Position numbers and translations under genes: made by a program
Notes under the pieces: generated by a model
What the model was told of the DNA's origin: nothing
What the model saw: only the letters and a program-made list of their open reading frames with translations
Database searches by the model: none
DNA from: Collinsella sp. TF06-26
Lineage (GTDB): Bacteria > Actinomycetota > Coriobacteriia > Coriobacteriales > Coriobacteriaceae
Direction: 5' to 3'
Length of the DNA stretch: 64,000 nt
NCBI RefSeq assembly: GCF_002232035.1
Contig: NZ_NKXR01000003.1
Span: 62,001-126,000 of the forward strand
In this document: positions 1-7,751 of the stretch, piece after piece
Layout: each line of letters begins with the position of its first letter
How positions within the stretch are numbered: the first letter of the stretch is position 1

Positions 1-118
1 GGAGGGCGAAAATACGGAAGTGGGTACCCGCTTCCTATGCTTGCTACGAATGTTTTTATCTTTTAGGCTCTTATCCCTTACTACGGAGAAAAAGCGATTT
101 TGCCAAACTTCCGCAAAA

Positions 119-161
119 GAAAAACGCTGCAATCTCAAAAAAAGATTACAACGCTTTCTAA
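119..161 (-). terminator. Rho-independent terminator downstream of the XRE gene
   Basis: Read on the minus strand, a stem near AGCGTTGTAATCT pairs with AGATTGCAGCGTT and is followed by a run of T. It lies about 30 bp past the stop codon of the XRE regulator, so it would end that transcript. Confidence 0.6.
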
Positions 162-189
162 ATCCTGTTCAGTTTTAAGCCGGACATTC

Positions 190-543
190 CTATTCGCCCT
201 CTTTTTCGACTTCGGAAATCTCTTTTGCCGTTGCGGTCACAATCCGTATGCCCGTATCGCTCATATCGTCAAGGAGCGCGTCAAGCTGCCGCCGCTGCGT
301 GTCCTTTGCGGCGGGCGTGTCTAACAGGAATTGGTCTACGGATATATGGTAACGCTGTATCAGCTCAAAGAATATCTGTAAACTTGGGTGCTGCCCCTTG
401 TTCTCAATGTTCGCAAGGTAACGCGGCGAGATAAACATTTCGTCGCCTACTTTCTTGCGGCTCTCTTTGCGTCCTTCACGCGCTGCCTTTATCGCTGCCC
501 CAAAAGCCTTGAAGTCGTATCGTGGTACTGGTCTTTTTGCCAT
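190..543 (-). CDS. XRE-family helix-turn-helix regulator of a Tn916-like element
   Basis: A 117-residue protein with an N-terminal HTH_XRE domain at about residues 12-70; SPRYLANIENKGQHPS is the recognition-helix region. A short charged C-terminal tail follows. The size, the minus-strand orientation and the position next to a KTR protein and a sigma-like gene match the orf9-type regulator of Tn916-family elements, which in that family represses transfer functions. The DNA is clearly AT-richer than the chromosome that starts near 3150. Function on this element is inferred from family and synteny. Confidence 0.85.
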   Translation of the reverse strand: MAKRPVPRYDFKAFGAAIKAAREGRKESRKKVGDEMFISPRYLANIENKGQHPSLQIFFELIQRYHISVDQFLLDTPAAKDTQRRQLDALLDDMSDTGIRIVTATAKEISEVEKEGE

Positions 544-637
544 AGTTATTCACCCTCTTACATTTTACTGTTCCCCTTTCTTCTTGGATATGTCTACACA
601 ATTCAATCAGTTAGCCAAAATAATTCATATGTATATG

Positions 638-666
638 TTGACAATTAGCCGCTTTTTTTGTATAGT
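638..666 (+). promoter_or_regulatory. Consensus sigma-70 type promoter for the leader/KTR/methylase operon
   Basis: TTGACA at 638-643 and TATAGT at 661-666 are separated by 17 bp, a near-perfect vegetative promoter. The predicted start near 673 gives a transcript that begins just before the leader peptide and carries a leader of about 250 nt before the first large gene. Confidence 0.75.
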
Positions 667-683
667 ATTATTAAAAGGGGGAA

Positions 684-716
684 ATGTTTATGTTACATAG
701 CATGCGTATTCGATAA
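684..716 (+). CDS. Leader peptide of an attenuation-controlled operon
   Basis: A ten-codon reading frame, MFMLHSMRIR, is preceded by AAAAGGGGGAA, a strong ribosome binding site. It sits directly after the promoter and overlaps a sequence (AGCATGCGTATT...) that can pair with a segment near 767-787. Short leader ORFs of this kind precede ribosome-protection and rRNA-methylase genes whose expression rises when ribosomes stall. That it acts as a sensor here is inference from position and alternative pairing. Confidence 0.5.
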   Translation: MFMLHSMRIR

Positions 717-740
717 GCATTGAAATCAAAAAAGATTTTT

Positions 741-765
741 CCCATTTTCAATATGGGCTTTTTTG
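741..765 (+). terminator. Leader hairpin with T-run (early attenuator)
   Basis: CCCATTTTCAATATGGG is followed by CTTTTTTG, a short intrinsic-terminator shape inside the leader RNA. It lies between the two segments that can pair with each other (about 699-720 and 767-787), so ribosome position on the leader ORF could decide whether it forms. Confidence 0.5.
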
Positions 766-788
766 TCATGCTTATTTTGCGTATGCTA

Positions 789-846
789 TACAACAAAACT
801 AACGATGTATAGACATAGTATAAAAACTATGCCTTAATTTTGTTGT
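789..846 (+). promoter_or_regulatory. Long leader hairpin
   Basis: An outer stem of CAACAAAA with TTTTGTTG encloses an inner stem of ACATAGT with ACTATG. It is the second structured block of the leader, between the early T-run hairpin and the final terminator hairpin before the KTR gene. Confidence 0.45.
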
Positions 847-862
847 AGTGTTATATGTATAA

Positions 863-905
863 ATGCAGGTCAATGCTCATGTTGAGAATTGACCTGTATT
901 TTTTT
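863..905 (+). terminator. Transcription attenuator before the KTR/methylase operon
   Basis: CAGGTCAAT pairs with ATTGACCTG and is followed by seven or more T. It ends about 20 bp before the KTR start codon, so transcripts that stop here would exclude both downstream genes. Together with the leader ORF this gives the layout of translation-coupled attenuation. Confidence 0.65.
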
Positions 906-924
906 GCACAAAAGGAGAAATAAT

Positions 925-1110
925 ATGCTTGAAAAATATTGGATAAAATGTCCAATTTGTAACGGAAAGACGAGGGTTCAAGTATTTTATAATACGGTAT
1001 TAAGAAATTTTCCTCTTTTCTGCCCTAAATGTAAATTAACACATATCATTGATGTTGAAAAATTAGAAATCATAATCAAAAACTCTGAAAAACAAAAGGA
1101 AGGATATTAA
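925..1110 (+). CDS. Cysteine-rich KTR-domain protein (Tn916 orf6-like)
   Basis: A 61-residue protein beginning MLEKYWIKCPICNGKTR. The start was chosen because AAAGGAG lies 7 bp upstream; an earlier in-frame start has no such site. Two CPxC knuckles (CPIC and CPKC) about 30 residues apart suggest one zinc ribbon. The GKTRVQ stretch is the signature of the Cys_rich_KTR family found next to tet(M) in Tn916-like elements. Its molecular role is unknown. The stop codon abuts the ATG of the radical SAM gene, so the two are translated from one message. Confidence 0.8.
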   Translation: MLEKYWIKCPICNGKTRVQVFYNTVLRNFPLFCPKCKLTHIIDVEKLEIIIKNSEKQKEGY

Positions 1111-2100
1111 ATGAAACACTTACCTAAAAGTACACCTACGGAAATATTGAATGACCCATACGGATTTACTTACAAAGAAATGTCGGAAGTAATTGGAGAG
1201 GATAAAGCAAGAGCCTTATATGCGGAATTGTATAAACAGCCATTTCACAAAAAAAATCTATCAATATCAACAAAAAAAGTCTATAAAAGTAGCGATACTG
1301 AAAAGTATGTTTATGAATTGAAAGACAACAGGTATATCGAAACGGTTTTTATTAAACGGCGAGATGGTGGGACTGTTTGCGTAAGTACGCAAGTTGGTTG
1401 TTCTGTTGGTTGTATTTTTTGTGAGTCCGGACGCAATGGTTTCGTTCGTAATCTAACACCATCTGAAATTGTGCAGCAGGTCATATTGATACGTCAAAAA
1501 GTAAATCGTATCGTTTTTATGGGAATGGGAGAACCTTTATTCAATTACGACAACTTGATTGCAGCAATCCATATTCTTCGAGATAGAAATGGACTTAACT
1601 TTCCAACCGACGGCATTACCGTATCAACAGTTGGTCCAGTTAATCAATTAAAAAAATTGCGCGAAGAACATCTAAAAATTCAGTTGACAATATCTTTACA
1701 TGCAGCAACACAGGCTGCGAGAAACTGCATCATTCCTCATATGCACATGTACGCTATTGAAGATGTTGTTAAGCAAGCATTGTCCTATTCACAAAGGCAT
1801 AATCGAAAAGTGGTATTTGCGTATTTGCTTTTACCAGGTATAAATGACCGTTCCTCAGATATAAGGCAACTTGCAAAATGGTTTAAGGGCAAAAATGTTA
1901 TGATTAACGTGCTGCAATACAACCCGACGAGTAATTCAAAAATTAGAGCACCACAAAAACAAGAAATGGTTGCGTTCAAACATCAATTAGAGCAAACAGG
2001 ACTTGAAGTTACCATGAGAGTTTCTCATGGTAGAAAGATTAAAGCAGCTTGTGGACAGTTAGCTAATACATATAATAAAGCCAAAAAACAACAAAAATAA
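1111..2100 (+). CDS. Cfr/RlmN-type radical SAM 23S rRNA (A2503) methyltransferase
   Basis: A 329-residue protein. The 4Fe-4S/SAM motif is C97-x3-C101-x2-C104 (CSVGCIFC). The two cysteines needed for methyl transfer in RlmN and Cfr are present as C90 in VCVSTQVGC and C314 in KAACGQL. GMGEPLFN (SAM binding) and LTISLHAA also match the family. It is shorter than E. coli RlmN (384) and slightly shorter than Cfr (349), with a reduced N-terminal domain. Family enzymes methylate A2503 of 23S rRNA, at C2 (RlmN, housekeeping) or C8 (Cfr, resistance to several ribosome-targeting drugs). Sequence alone does not tell which. The mobile context and attenuator argue for an inducible resistance-type role; this is inference. 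Confidence 0.85.
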   Translation: MKHLPKSTPTEILNDPYGFTYKEMSEVIGEDKARALYAELYKQPFHKKNLSISTKKVYKSSDTEKYVYELKDNRYIETVFIKRRDGGTVCVSTQVGCSVGCIFCESGRNGFVRNLTPSEIVQQVILIRQKVNRIVFMGMGEPLFNYDNLIAAIHILRDRNGLNFPTDGITVSTVGPVNQLKKLREEHLKIQLTISLHAATQAARNCIIPHMHMYAIEDVVKQALSYSQRHNRKVVFAYLLLPGINDRSSDIRQLAKWFKGKNVMINVLQYNPTSNSKIRAPQKQEMVAFKHQLEQTGLEVTMRVSHGRKIKAACGQLANTYNKAKKQQK

Positions 2101-2130
2101 TTTAATTAAAAGAGCCAGACGCACAGACGC

Positions 2131-2178
2131 AGAGCCGATAATATGCAGTTTGAAATACTGCTGTTATCGGCTCTTTTT
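2131..2178 (+). terminator. Rho-independent terminator after the methylase gene
   Basis: AGAGCCGATAA pairs with TTATCGGCTCT around a 20-nt region and is followed by TTTTTTG. It closes the KTR-methylase operon. Confidence 0.85.
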
Positions 2179-2350
2179 TGATTTAATTTGTGCCCCCAAT
2201 AACCATATTGGAGCAAAATCAGAACTGTTGCTTGTCGTTCTTTGATTTCCGCAGCAGCTTTGAAAAACCAAAGCCGCCGTTTCTTTTTATCTTCTAATGA
2301 AATGACGCGGTATCACTGTTAAAAGCGGCGGCTAAAAGGAGGTAGCCGCC

Positions 2351-2461
2351 ATGAAGCACATACCCTATCGACAAAATCCGACGGTCATTGACATATCAAA
2401 AAAAGCCCGACCACCGCCGGGAACCTCTCTACCCTTGACTATGAACTGTCTAATCATCTAA
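2351..2461 (+). CDS. Small basic protein of the integrative element
   Basis: A 36-residue reading frame beginning MKHIPYRQNPTVIDISKKAR, with AAAAGGAGG ten bases before the ATG. A strong terminator follows about 20 bp after the stop. The good ribosome site and the closing terminator are the only reasons to call it. No function is recognised. Confidence 0.4.
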   Translation: MKHIPYRQNPTVIDISKKARPPPGTSLPLTMNCLII

Positions 2462-2480
2462 ATACTGCTTATAATACCCA

Positions 2481-2516
2481 TACGCCTGTCCGGGCTTTTC
2501 GGACAGGCGTATTTTG
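2481..2516 (+). terminator. Rho-independent terminator
   Basis: ACGCCTGTCCG and CGGACAGGCGT form an 11-bp stem with a short GGCTTTT loop and are followed by ATTTTG. It ends the transcript of the small basic protein. Confidence 0.8.
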
Positions 2517-2637
2517 CTGCTCAAAAAATCTTTTTGAAAAAATTTCAAAAAATCTTCGGCGTTTTTCAAAAACGCCGTATTGCCCCGCGAAAAGGGGGAA
2601 GCACCACCAACTTTCCAACGAGAAAGGAGGTGAGAAT

Positions 2638-3078
2638 GTGGAACCTAATAGCAGGGAGTTTTACAAACAATGTGCTTTTCAGAAGTTTTGTAATACGGTG
2701 CTGCACAATGAAGCGTGTGACGCTCACAGGGAGCTGCACAGGCATAAGGCAAGGGAAGTCACCTTTTCCGATTTGCCCTTAGACGAAGCGCGGCAGCTTC
2801 ATACCTTTGATGAATATTTCAAACGGGAAACCGCCGAAACCGTCTTTGAGAAAACCGGGAAGAAAATCACGCCGAAGCTGCTTCTTGAAGCAATCCGTAC
2901 TTTGCCGGAAGAAAAGCGCAAAGCCGTACTCCTGTACTATTTCGAGGGAATGAACGACACCGAGATTGCGGAGCTGTTCAACACGTCGAGAAGCACGATA
3001 CAGTACAGGCGGACAAGCTCTTTTGAGAAATTAAGAAAATATCTGGAGGAAAATGCTGATGAATGGGACGAATGGTAA
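2638..3078 (+). CDS. Sigma-70-like factor of a Tn916-type element (orf7-like)
   Basis: A 146-residue protein with a GTG start, chosen because AAAGGAGG lies 7 bp upstream. The C-terminal half carries a sigma region 4 type helix-turn-helix: LPEEKRKAVLLYYFEGMNDTEIAELFNTSRSTIQYRR, about residues 88-125. The N-terminal half resembles the small element-encoded sigma factors that drive excision functions in Tn916-family elements. It overlaps the next gene by about 20 bp, as orf7 and orf8 do in that family. Confidence 0.8.
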   Translation: MEPNSREFYKQCAFQKFCNTVLHNEACDAHRELHRHKAREVTFSDLPLDEARQLHTFDEYFKRETAETVFEKTGKKITPKLLLEAIRTLPEEKRKAVLLYYFEGMNDTEIAELFNTSRSTIQYRRTSSFEKLRKYLEENADEWDEW

Positions 3079-3163
3079 CGAACCCGGCTACCCGGAAAAT
3101 GCCCTTGTTCCCTATCCTGTCATTGTGGCAGCGACAATGGTTGTCCGGCGTTTGCCCAGATAA
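3059..3163 (+). pseudogene. Truncated orf8-like element gene at the chromosome junction
   Basis: Reads MNGTNGNEPGYPENALVPYP, then VIVAAT, after which the frame runs into chromosomal sequence and stops after 34 codons; an in-frame ATG at 3053 is also possible. The conserved start of the orf8-type HTH protein is intact, but the remaining ~40-60 residues usual for the family are missing. The excisionase and integrase genes that normally follow are absent. The break falls at about 3136-3147, directly against a chromosomal repeat, so the element has lost its recombination end here. Confidence 0.65.
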
Positions 3164-3199
3164 AACCTGCCAAAATAAACCTGTCCCTTTTTGGCAGGT
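3148..3199 (-). repeat. Terminator-like dispersed repeat, copy 1
   Basis: On the minus strand this starts at the stop codon of the FtsX permease: CCTGCCAAAA, a GGGACAGG loop, TTTTGGCAGG, then TTTTAT and CTGGGC. The stem plus T-run is a valid intrinsic terminator. The same sequence recurs at 6724, 9873, 35070 and 49157. Its outer edge coincides with the end of the integrative-element remnant. Confidence 0.8.
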
Positions 3200-5976
3200 T
3201 ACTCGGCGCTCTTGAGGGCGCCGACCATGTCGATCTTGTTGAGCGTTCGGTTGGTGGCGAGGTTGACGATGATCGTAAAGCCAAAGGAAAGCACCACGGC
3301 AAGCGCGTAGCTCAGCGGCTCGACTTCGACGTCAAAGTACAGCGACGGCATCTGCAGGATGTACGTAAAGCTCTCGGCAAGCAGGCCACCCAGCGGCACG
3401 CCCAGCGCGGCGCCAATCGCCGTGAGGATCAGCGTCTCCTTGTTAACGTAGTGGTGTACCTCACCACGACGGAAGCCCAGCACCTTGATGGTCGCCAGCT
3501 CGCGTTCGCGCTCCGAAATATTCGTATTAGACAGCGTAAACACCACCACAAACGACAGGCACGCCGCCATAAAGGTCACGAGCACCACGACCGAATTGAT
3601 AATCGTAAAGTTCGCCTCATAGTTTTCCCAATGCTCGGCCGTACTCGAAATCGTAAGCCAACCGTCACTCTTAAGATTCTTGCTAAACGCAATCTGGTCG
3701 GCCGACGAACCCTTAAGCAGCACAAAGACGCCGTTAAGGCGTGCACTTCGACCGAACGCGCGCTCATAGGTGCCCTGCGTCATGTAAAGCGTGTTGCCCA
3801 GATAGTTGAGCGAGATGTCGCTGACTTTGACCTTGGCAACATTGAGCGACGAATCCTGGACGTGAGCCGTGTCACCCGGCTTGATCCCCAGCACCAGCTG
3901 AGAGCTCTTGCTCAAATACACATCCCCGTCACGCAGGGCGAGTGGTTCTTTGGACTCGTCCTCGAGACACACGTAGTCGTCCAGGTCGTTCGTGCGGTCA
4001 TCGGGCACCACGATCAGTTGCACGGTCTCGCTCTTGCCGCCAAATGTAAAGGAAACGTTGTCGGTCATAATCGGCAACGTCGCGGTCACGGTCACGTCGG
4101 AATCCTTGGCTGCGCTGCGCTCATCCAATGCCGCGCACGTCTTCGAAAAATCGTCGGGATTGGCGACCGCCAGGAGGTCATAGCGCGTGATATGCCCGTA
4201 CTGCTTGGGCGAAAGCGCCACCGACGTGTCACGGATGCCCATACCGCAGATCACGAGCGCTGTGCAGCCGGCAATTCCGAAGATGGTCATAAAGGCGCGC
4301 TTTTTATAGCGGAATAGGTTGCGTGCAGCGACCTTGTTCAAAAAGCCCATACGGTGCCAGATAAAGCCGATGCGCTCGAGCAAGATGCGCGAGCCGGCGC
4401 GCGGAGCCTTGGGGCGCATGAGCGAGGCTGGGGTCTCGGCCATCTCGTGGCGGCAGGCGATAATCGTGGCGCCCACCACGCCCACGGCAAACAGCGCCAC
4501 CGAGACGATTGAGGACACAATGTCGTACGAAAGCAGCATCTGGGGCAGCGAGTACATGTCGTCGAACACCGTAAACAGGAACAGCGGCAGGCCCACAAAT
4601 CCGATGACGTTGCCCAGCACGCCACCGATCAGGCACGCCCACAGCGCATAGTCCACGTATTTGGACAGGATGCGCCCGCGTGAATAGCCGAGTGCCTTGT
4701 ACAGACCGATGAGTGTGCGCTCCTCCTCGACCATGCGCGTGGCAGTGGTAAGGCTAATGAGCACAGCGACGATAAAGAAGATAAACGGGAAGACCGTGGC
4801 GATGGCCTCGATCGAGGAGCTGTCGCTCTCGACGCTCGAGTAGCTCGCGATGTTGCCACGGTCCTGGATGTACCAGGTGCATTCGCCAAGGTCGGAAATC
4901 TCGGCGCGGGCATCGGCGAATTGCTGGTCGGCGGCGGCGCGGCGCTGGTCCAAATCGGCCTGAGCCTGGGCGCGCTCCTCGCTGCCCTCGGCCATACGGT
5001 TGATGTTGTCCTGTTCAATCCCAAAGACCATGTTCGCTTGACGCTCGGCCGCGTCCAAGCTCGCCGGCGTATCGGCCGTCAGTTCCTGGGCACGCGCTTT
5101 TTCGCGCTCGTCACGAATCTTCTCGATATTGCCCTTGACCTCGTTAATCCTTGCCGTATAGGCATCGGAATAGGAGTTGAGGTCCTTGGCTCCCTCGACG
5201 ATCACGTGGATCGCGGAATAGGACGACGACGTCGCGGCATCCTCACTCACGTAGAACTTGTAGTCCGCGGCCGAGGCGGCACGGAAGGCGTTGACTGTCG
5301 AGTCGGAGCTCACATCAGTGGGATCGAGGACCTCAGCCGTAATGGTGTAGTCCCCATCGGCAAACTGGTCCTTGGCGCTTTGGTTCGACGAGCTCGCGTC
5401 ATTGGCGGCAAAACTCACCGTATCGCCGATTTTCTTGCCCGAAGCCTTCAAAAAACGTGAGGTCACTGCCACTTCGCCCGAAGTCTCGGGCAGCTCGCCG
5501 CGTACTAGCACCGGTTGGTCAATATTCTCTTTGGAGAGGCTCTGTACGACGACACGCTCGCGCGTCGTACCCACGGCGGTATAGGCGGTCTCGGTATAGA
5601 TGCCCTCGGCCGTCTCGACGCCGTCGACCTCCTGAATGGCCGCAAGATCGTCATCGGTCAGACCATAGGTCGACTGCACGTTGATGTCATAAACATTCTG
5701 ATGGTCAAAATAGGCATCGACCGAATCGCACAGATCCTCGCAACCCGCCTTGAGGCCGCACATCACGCTCACGCCGAGCGCCGTGATTACGACGATGGAT
5801 AAGAAGCGCTTAAGACTGCCTCGGATTGTGCGGTAGATGCCACGGCGAAAAACCATCGGCACCATATCGTTTGAGCTTTGGGCAGTGCGGTAGGTCGTAA
5901 AATCCTGCTCGCGCTCCGTGTTCTGCGCATCGCGGCGTTGGCTGTTGTGGCGGTCCTGGTCCATGGGCGCTACCAC
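3199..5976 (-). CDS. FtsX-family ABC exporter permease
   Basis: A 925-residue membrane protein with a MacB/LolC-type plan. A first transmembrane helix lies near residues 52-75. A large extracytoplasmic region follows that includes an alanine/glutamate-rich coiled coil at about 280-365. Three helices of FtsX domain 1 lie at about 385-510, then a linker, another helix near 570 and a second exposed domain. FtsX domain 2 is at about 790-915. It starts at GTG 5976, overlapping the ATPase stop by 7 bp; an ATG at 5964 is also possible. The pair forms one transporter. The substrate is unknown; the family moves lipids, peptides or lipoproteins across or out of the membrane. Confidence 0.85.
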   Translation of the reverse strand: MVAPMDQDRHNSQRRDAQNTEREQDFTTYRTAQSSNDMVPMVFRRGIYRTIRGSLKRFLSIVVITALGVSVMCGLKAGCEDLCDSVDAYFDHQNVYDINVQSTYGLTDDDLAAIQEVDGVETAEGIYTETAYTAVGTTRERVVVQSLSKENIDQPVLVRGELPETSGEVAVTSRFLKASGKKIGDTVSFAANDASSSNQSAKDQFADGDYTITAEVLDPTDVSSDSTVNAFRAASAADYKFYVSEDAATSSSYSAIHVIVEGAKDLNSYSDAYTARINEVKGNIEKIRDEREKARAQELTADTPASLDAAERQANMVFGIEQDNINRMAEGSEERAQAQADLDQRRAAADQQFADARAEISDLGECTWYIQDRGNIASYSSVESDSSSIEAIATVFPFIFFIVAVLISLTTATRMVEEERTLIGLYKALGYSRGRILSKYVDYALWACLIGGVLGNVIGFVGLPLFLFTVFDDMYSLPQMLLSYDIVSSIVSVALFAVGVVGATIIACRHEMAETPASLMRPKAPRAGSRILLERIGFIWHRMGFLNKVAARNLFRYKKRAFMTIFGIAGCTALVICGMGIRDTSVALSPKQYGHITRYDLLAVANPDDFSKTCAALDERSAAKDSDVTVTATLPIMTDNVSFTFGGKSETVQLIVVPDDRTNDLDDYVCLEDESKEPLALRDGDVYLSKSSQLVLGIKPGDTAHVQDSSLNVAKVKVSDISLNYLGNTLYMTQGTYERAFGRSARLNGVFVLLKGSSADQIAFSKNLKSDGWLTISSTAEHWENYEANFTIINSVVVLVTFMAACLSFVVVFTLSNTNISERERELATIKVLGFRRGEVHHYVNKETLILTAIGAALGVPLGGLLAESFTYILQMPSLYFDVEVEPLSYALAVVLSFGFTIIVNLATNRTLNKIDMVGALKSAE

Positions 5977-6671
5977 TCGATCGTCTCGATCGGCACGGGA
6001 TTTTGCTGGACCGTCTCGCTCTCCACGCAGCCATTCTTAAAGCGAATCAGGCGATCGGCCATGGGCGCGAGCGCGGAGTTGTGGGTGATGATAATGACCG
6101 TAATGCCCTGCTTGCGGCAGGTATCCTGCAGCAGCTGCAAGATCTGCTTGCCAGTTTTGTAGTCAAGCGCGCCCGTGGGCTCGTCGCACAGAAGCAGCTT
6201 GGGGTTCTTTGCCAGTGCGCGGGCGATGGACACGCGCTGCTGCTCGCCGCCCGAAAGCTGCGCCGGAAAGTTAGCGAGGCGGTCGCCCAGGCCAACCTGG
6301 CGAAGCGTTTGCTCGGCATCGAGCGAATCGGGGCAGATCTGCGCCGCGAGTTCGACGTTCTCAAGCGCCGTCAGGTTGGGGACCAGATTGTAGAACTGGA
6401 AGACAAAGCCGACGTCGGCGCGGCGGTATTCCACGAGCTGTGCCTCGTTGGCGGAGCTCACGTCACGCCCGTCCACCGTCACGGTGCCGGAAGTTGCCGT
6501 GTCCATGCCGCCCAAGATATTGAGCGCCGTGGTTTTACCGGCGCCCGAAGCGCCCAGGATAATGGCAAGCTCGCCACGCTCAACGGTAAAGCTCGCGCCG
6601 TCGAGCGCATGAATGCGGGCATCGCCCTCGCCGTATGCTTTGATGACGTCTTTGAATTCGATATAGGCCAT
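5970..6671 (-). CDS. ABC transporter ATPase of the MacB/LolD type
   Basis: A 233-residue nucleotide-binding protein. Walker A is GASGAGKTT near residue 37, the signature is [15 protein letters not shown], and Walker B with the catalytic glutamate is [12 protein letters not shown], the last typical of MacB/LolD/FtsE ATPases. It is the first gene of a two-gene operon with the FtsX permease and energises it. No obvious regulator is adjacent. Confidence 0.9.
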   Translation of the reverse strand: MAYIEFKDVIKAYGEGDARIHALDGASFTVERGELAIILGASGAGKTTALNILGGMDTATSGTVTVDGRDVSSANEAQLVEYRRADVGFVFQFYNLVPNLTALENVELAAQICPDSLDAEQTLRQVGLGDRLANFPAQLSGGEQQRVSIARALAKNPKLLLCDEPTGALDYKTGKQILQLLQDTCRKQGITVIIITHNSALAPMADRLIRFKNGCVESETVQQNPVPIETIEW

Positions 6672-6720
6672 CGATTAATTCCCATCTGGTCGGATAACTC
6701 TTTAGTATTACCCATTTCCC

Positions 6721-6768
6721 ACCTACCAAAAAGGGACAGGTTTATTTTGGCAGGTTTTATATGGGGAA
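6721..6768 (+). repeat. Terminator-like dispersed repeat, copy 2
   Basis: Near-identical to the other copies (CCAAAAAGGGACAGG, then TTTATTTTGGCAGG, then TTTTAT) on the plus strand. Unlike them it follows no plus-strand gene and sits upstream of the ABC ATPase start, so it may be an orphan left by rearrangement. Confidence 0.75.
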
Positions 6769-6872
6769 ACGGCAGCTATAGATAGGGCGCCGGGGAGGCC
6801 GAGAAATCATCAACGGGGTCAGGCCGACCGCCAAACACAACGCACGCATCTCAATCTGTCAGCCAAATCATT

Positions 6873-6886
6873 CGAACAGTTGTTCG
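6873..6886. promoter_or_regulatory. LexA-type SOS box
   Basis: CGAACAGTTGTTCG is a perfect dyad of the form CGAAC-N4-GTTCG, the consensus of LexA boxes in Gram-positive bacteria. It lies 57 bp before the GyrI-like gene and just upstream of TATGAT at 6891, where it would block transcription. Confidence 0.6.
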
Positions 6887-6942
6887 TTTCTATGATATGA
6901 TTCAACTATCTAAGCAGGCCAATACGCAGAAAGGCGGCCAAC

Positions 6943-7581
6943 ATGGCGTTCGACTTTAAGAAGGAATGCAAGGAGCTCTACAAACCTGCAAGCAAGCCGA
7001 GTATCGTAACTGTCCCGCCTATGAGCTACGTTGCCGTTCGCGGAAAGGGTGACCCAAATACCGAAGGTGGCGAGTATCAAAACGCCCTGCCGCTACTTTA
7101 CGGCATCGCCTATACCGTCAAGATGTCGAAGAAAGGCTCAAGGAGTATCGAGGGCTATTTCGACTTTGTGGTACCGCCGCTCGAGGGTTTCTGGTGGCAA
7201 GAGTCCCCGAGCGGCGACATCGATTATGTACGCAAGGACAATTTCAACTTTATCTCGTGCATCCGCCTGCCCGATTTCGTCACCCGAGATGACTTTGGCT
7301 GGGCAGTCGCGGAAGCCACGACCAAAAAGAAACTGGACTTTTCCGCCGTCGAACTGCTTAAAGTTGACGAGGGTCTCTGCGTTCAATGTATGCACACCGG
7401 GCCCTACGACAACGAACCGGCGACCGTAGACGCTATGCATGAATACACGACCGAGCTGGGCTATGTTCCCGACTTCTCAGACACCCGTTTACATCACGAA
7501 ATCTATCTCTCCGATCCACGCAAATGCGCACCGGAGAAACTTAAGACCGTGGTTCGTCATCCTATCAAGCGCGCTGAATAG
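6943..7581 (+). CDS. GyrI-like small-molecule-binding domain protein
   Basis: A 212-residue soluble protein with the GyrI-like (SHV) fold. Recognisable segments are VPPMSYVAVRGKGDPNTEGG, the glutamate-containing ligand-pocket region VVPPLEGFWW, and the C-terminal DTRLHHEIYLSDPRK. The ATG follows AAAGGCGGCC. Family members bind hydrophobic compounds and some degrade or sequester them; the exact ligand is not predictable. A LexA-type box upstream suggests DNA-damage induction. The same is known for E. coli SbmC (GyrI), a distant relative. The gene stands alone. Confidence 0.8.
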   Translation: MAFDFKKECKELYKPASKPSIVTVPPMSYVAVRGKGDPNTEGGEYQNALPLLYGIAYTVKMSKKGSRSIEGYFDFVVPPLEGFWWQESPSGDIDYVRKDNFNFISCIRLPDFVTRDDFGWAVAEATTKKKLDFSAVELLKVDEGLCVQCMHTGPYDNEPATVDAMHEYTTELGYVPDFSDTRLHHEIYLSDPRKCAPEKLKTVVRHPIKRAE

Positions 7582-7654
7582 CGTGGGGCGTCATTTCACG
7601 CGCTAGGTTTTAAGCCAGCCAACCAGCCGCCTCCTAGGCCGTCCGGTAATTATC

Positions 7655-7737
7655 TTGACGCGGCCCGTCGCATCTTATAAGTTTGTTTTGCTAAAGCTGG
7701 AAAGCCTCTCAACGATGCGCAACTCCAGCTCTTTTTC
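7655..7737 (+). promoter_or_regulatory. Promoter and leader hairpin of the CLC gene
   Basis: TTGACG at 7655 and TATAAG at 7676 give a plausible but short-spaced promoter. The ~60 nt leader ends in AGCTGGA...TCCAGCT followed by CTTTTT, shaped like a terminator just before the start codon, so expression may be attenuated. A crcB-type fluoride riboswitch was looked for and not recognised. Confidence 0.4.
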
Positions 7738-7751
7738 TATCAAGAGAGCAA

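Noticed and set aside
3451-4317. Plus-strand open frame of 288 codons inside the FtsX permease gene
   Set aside because: Antisense to the permease; His/Arg-rich shadow without homology.
7600-7751. crcB fluoride riboswitch before the CLC-F gene
   Set aside because: Neither the conserved GGNGAUG-type start nor the pseudoknot partner was seen by eye; only a promoter and a terminator-like hairpin are present.
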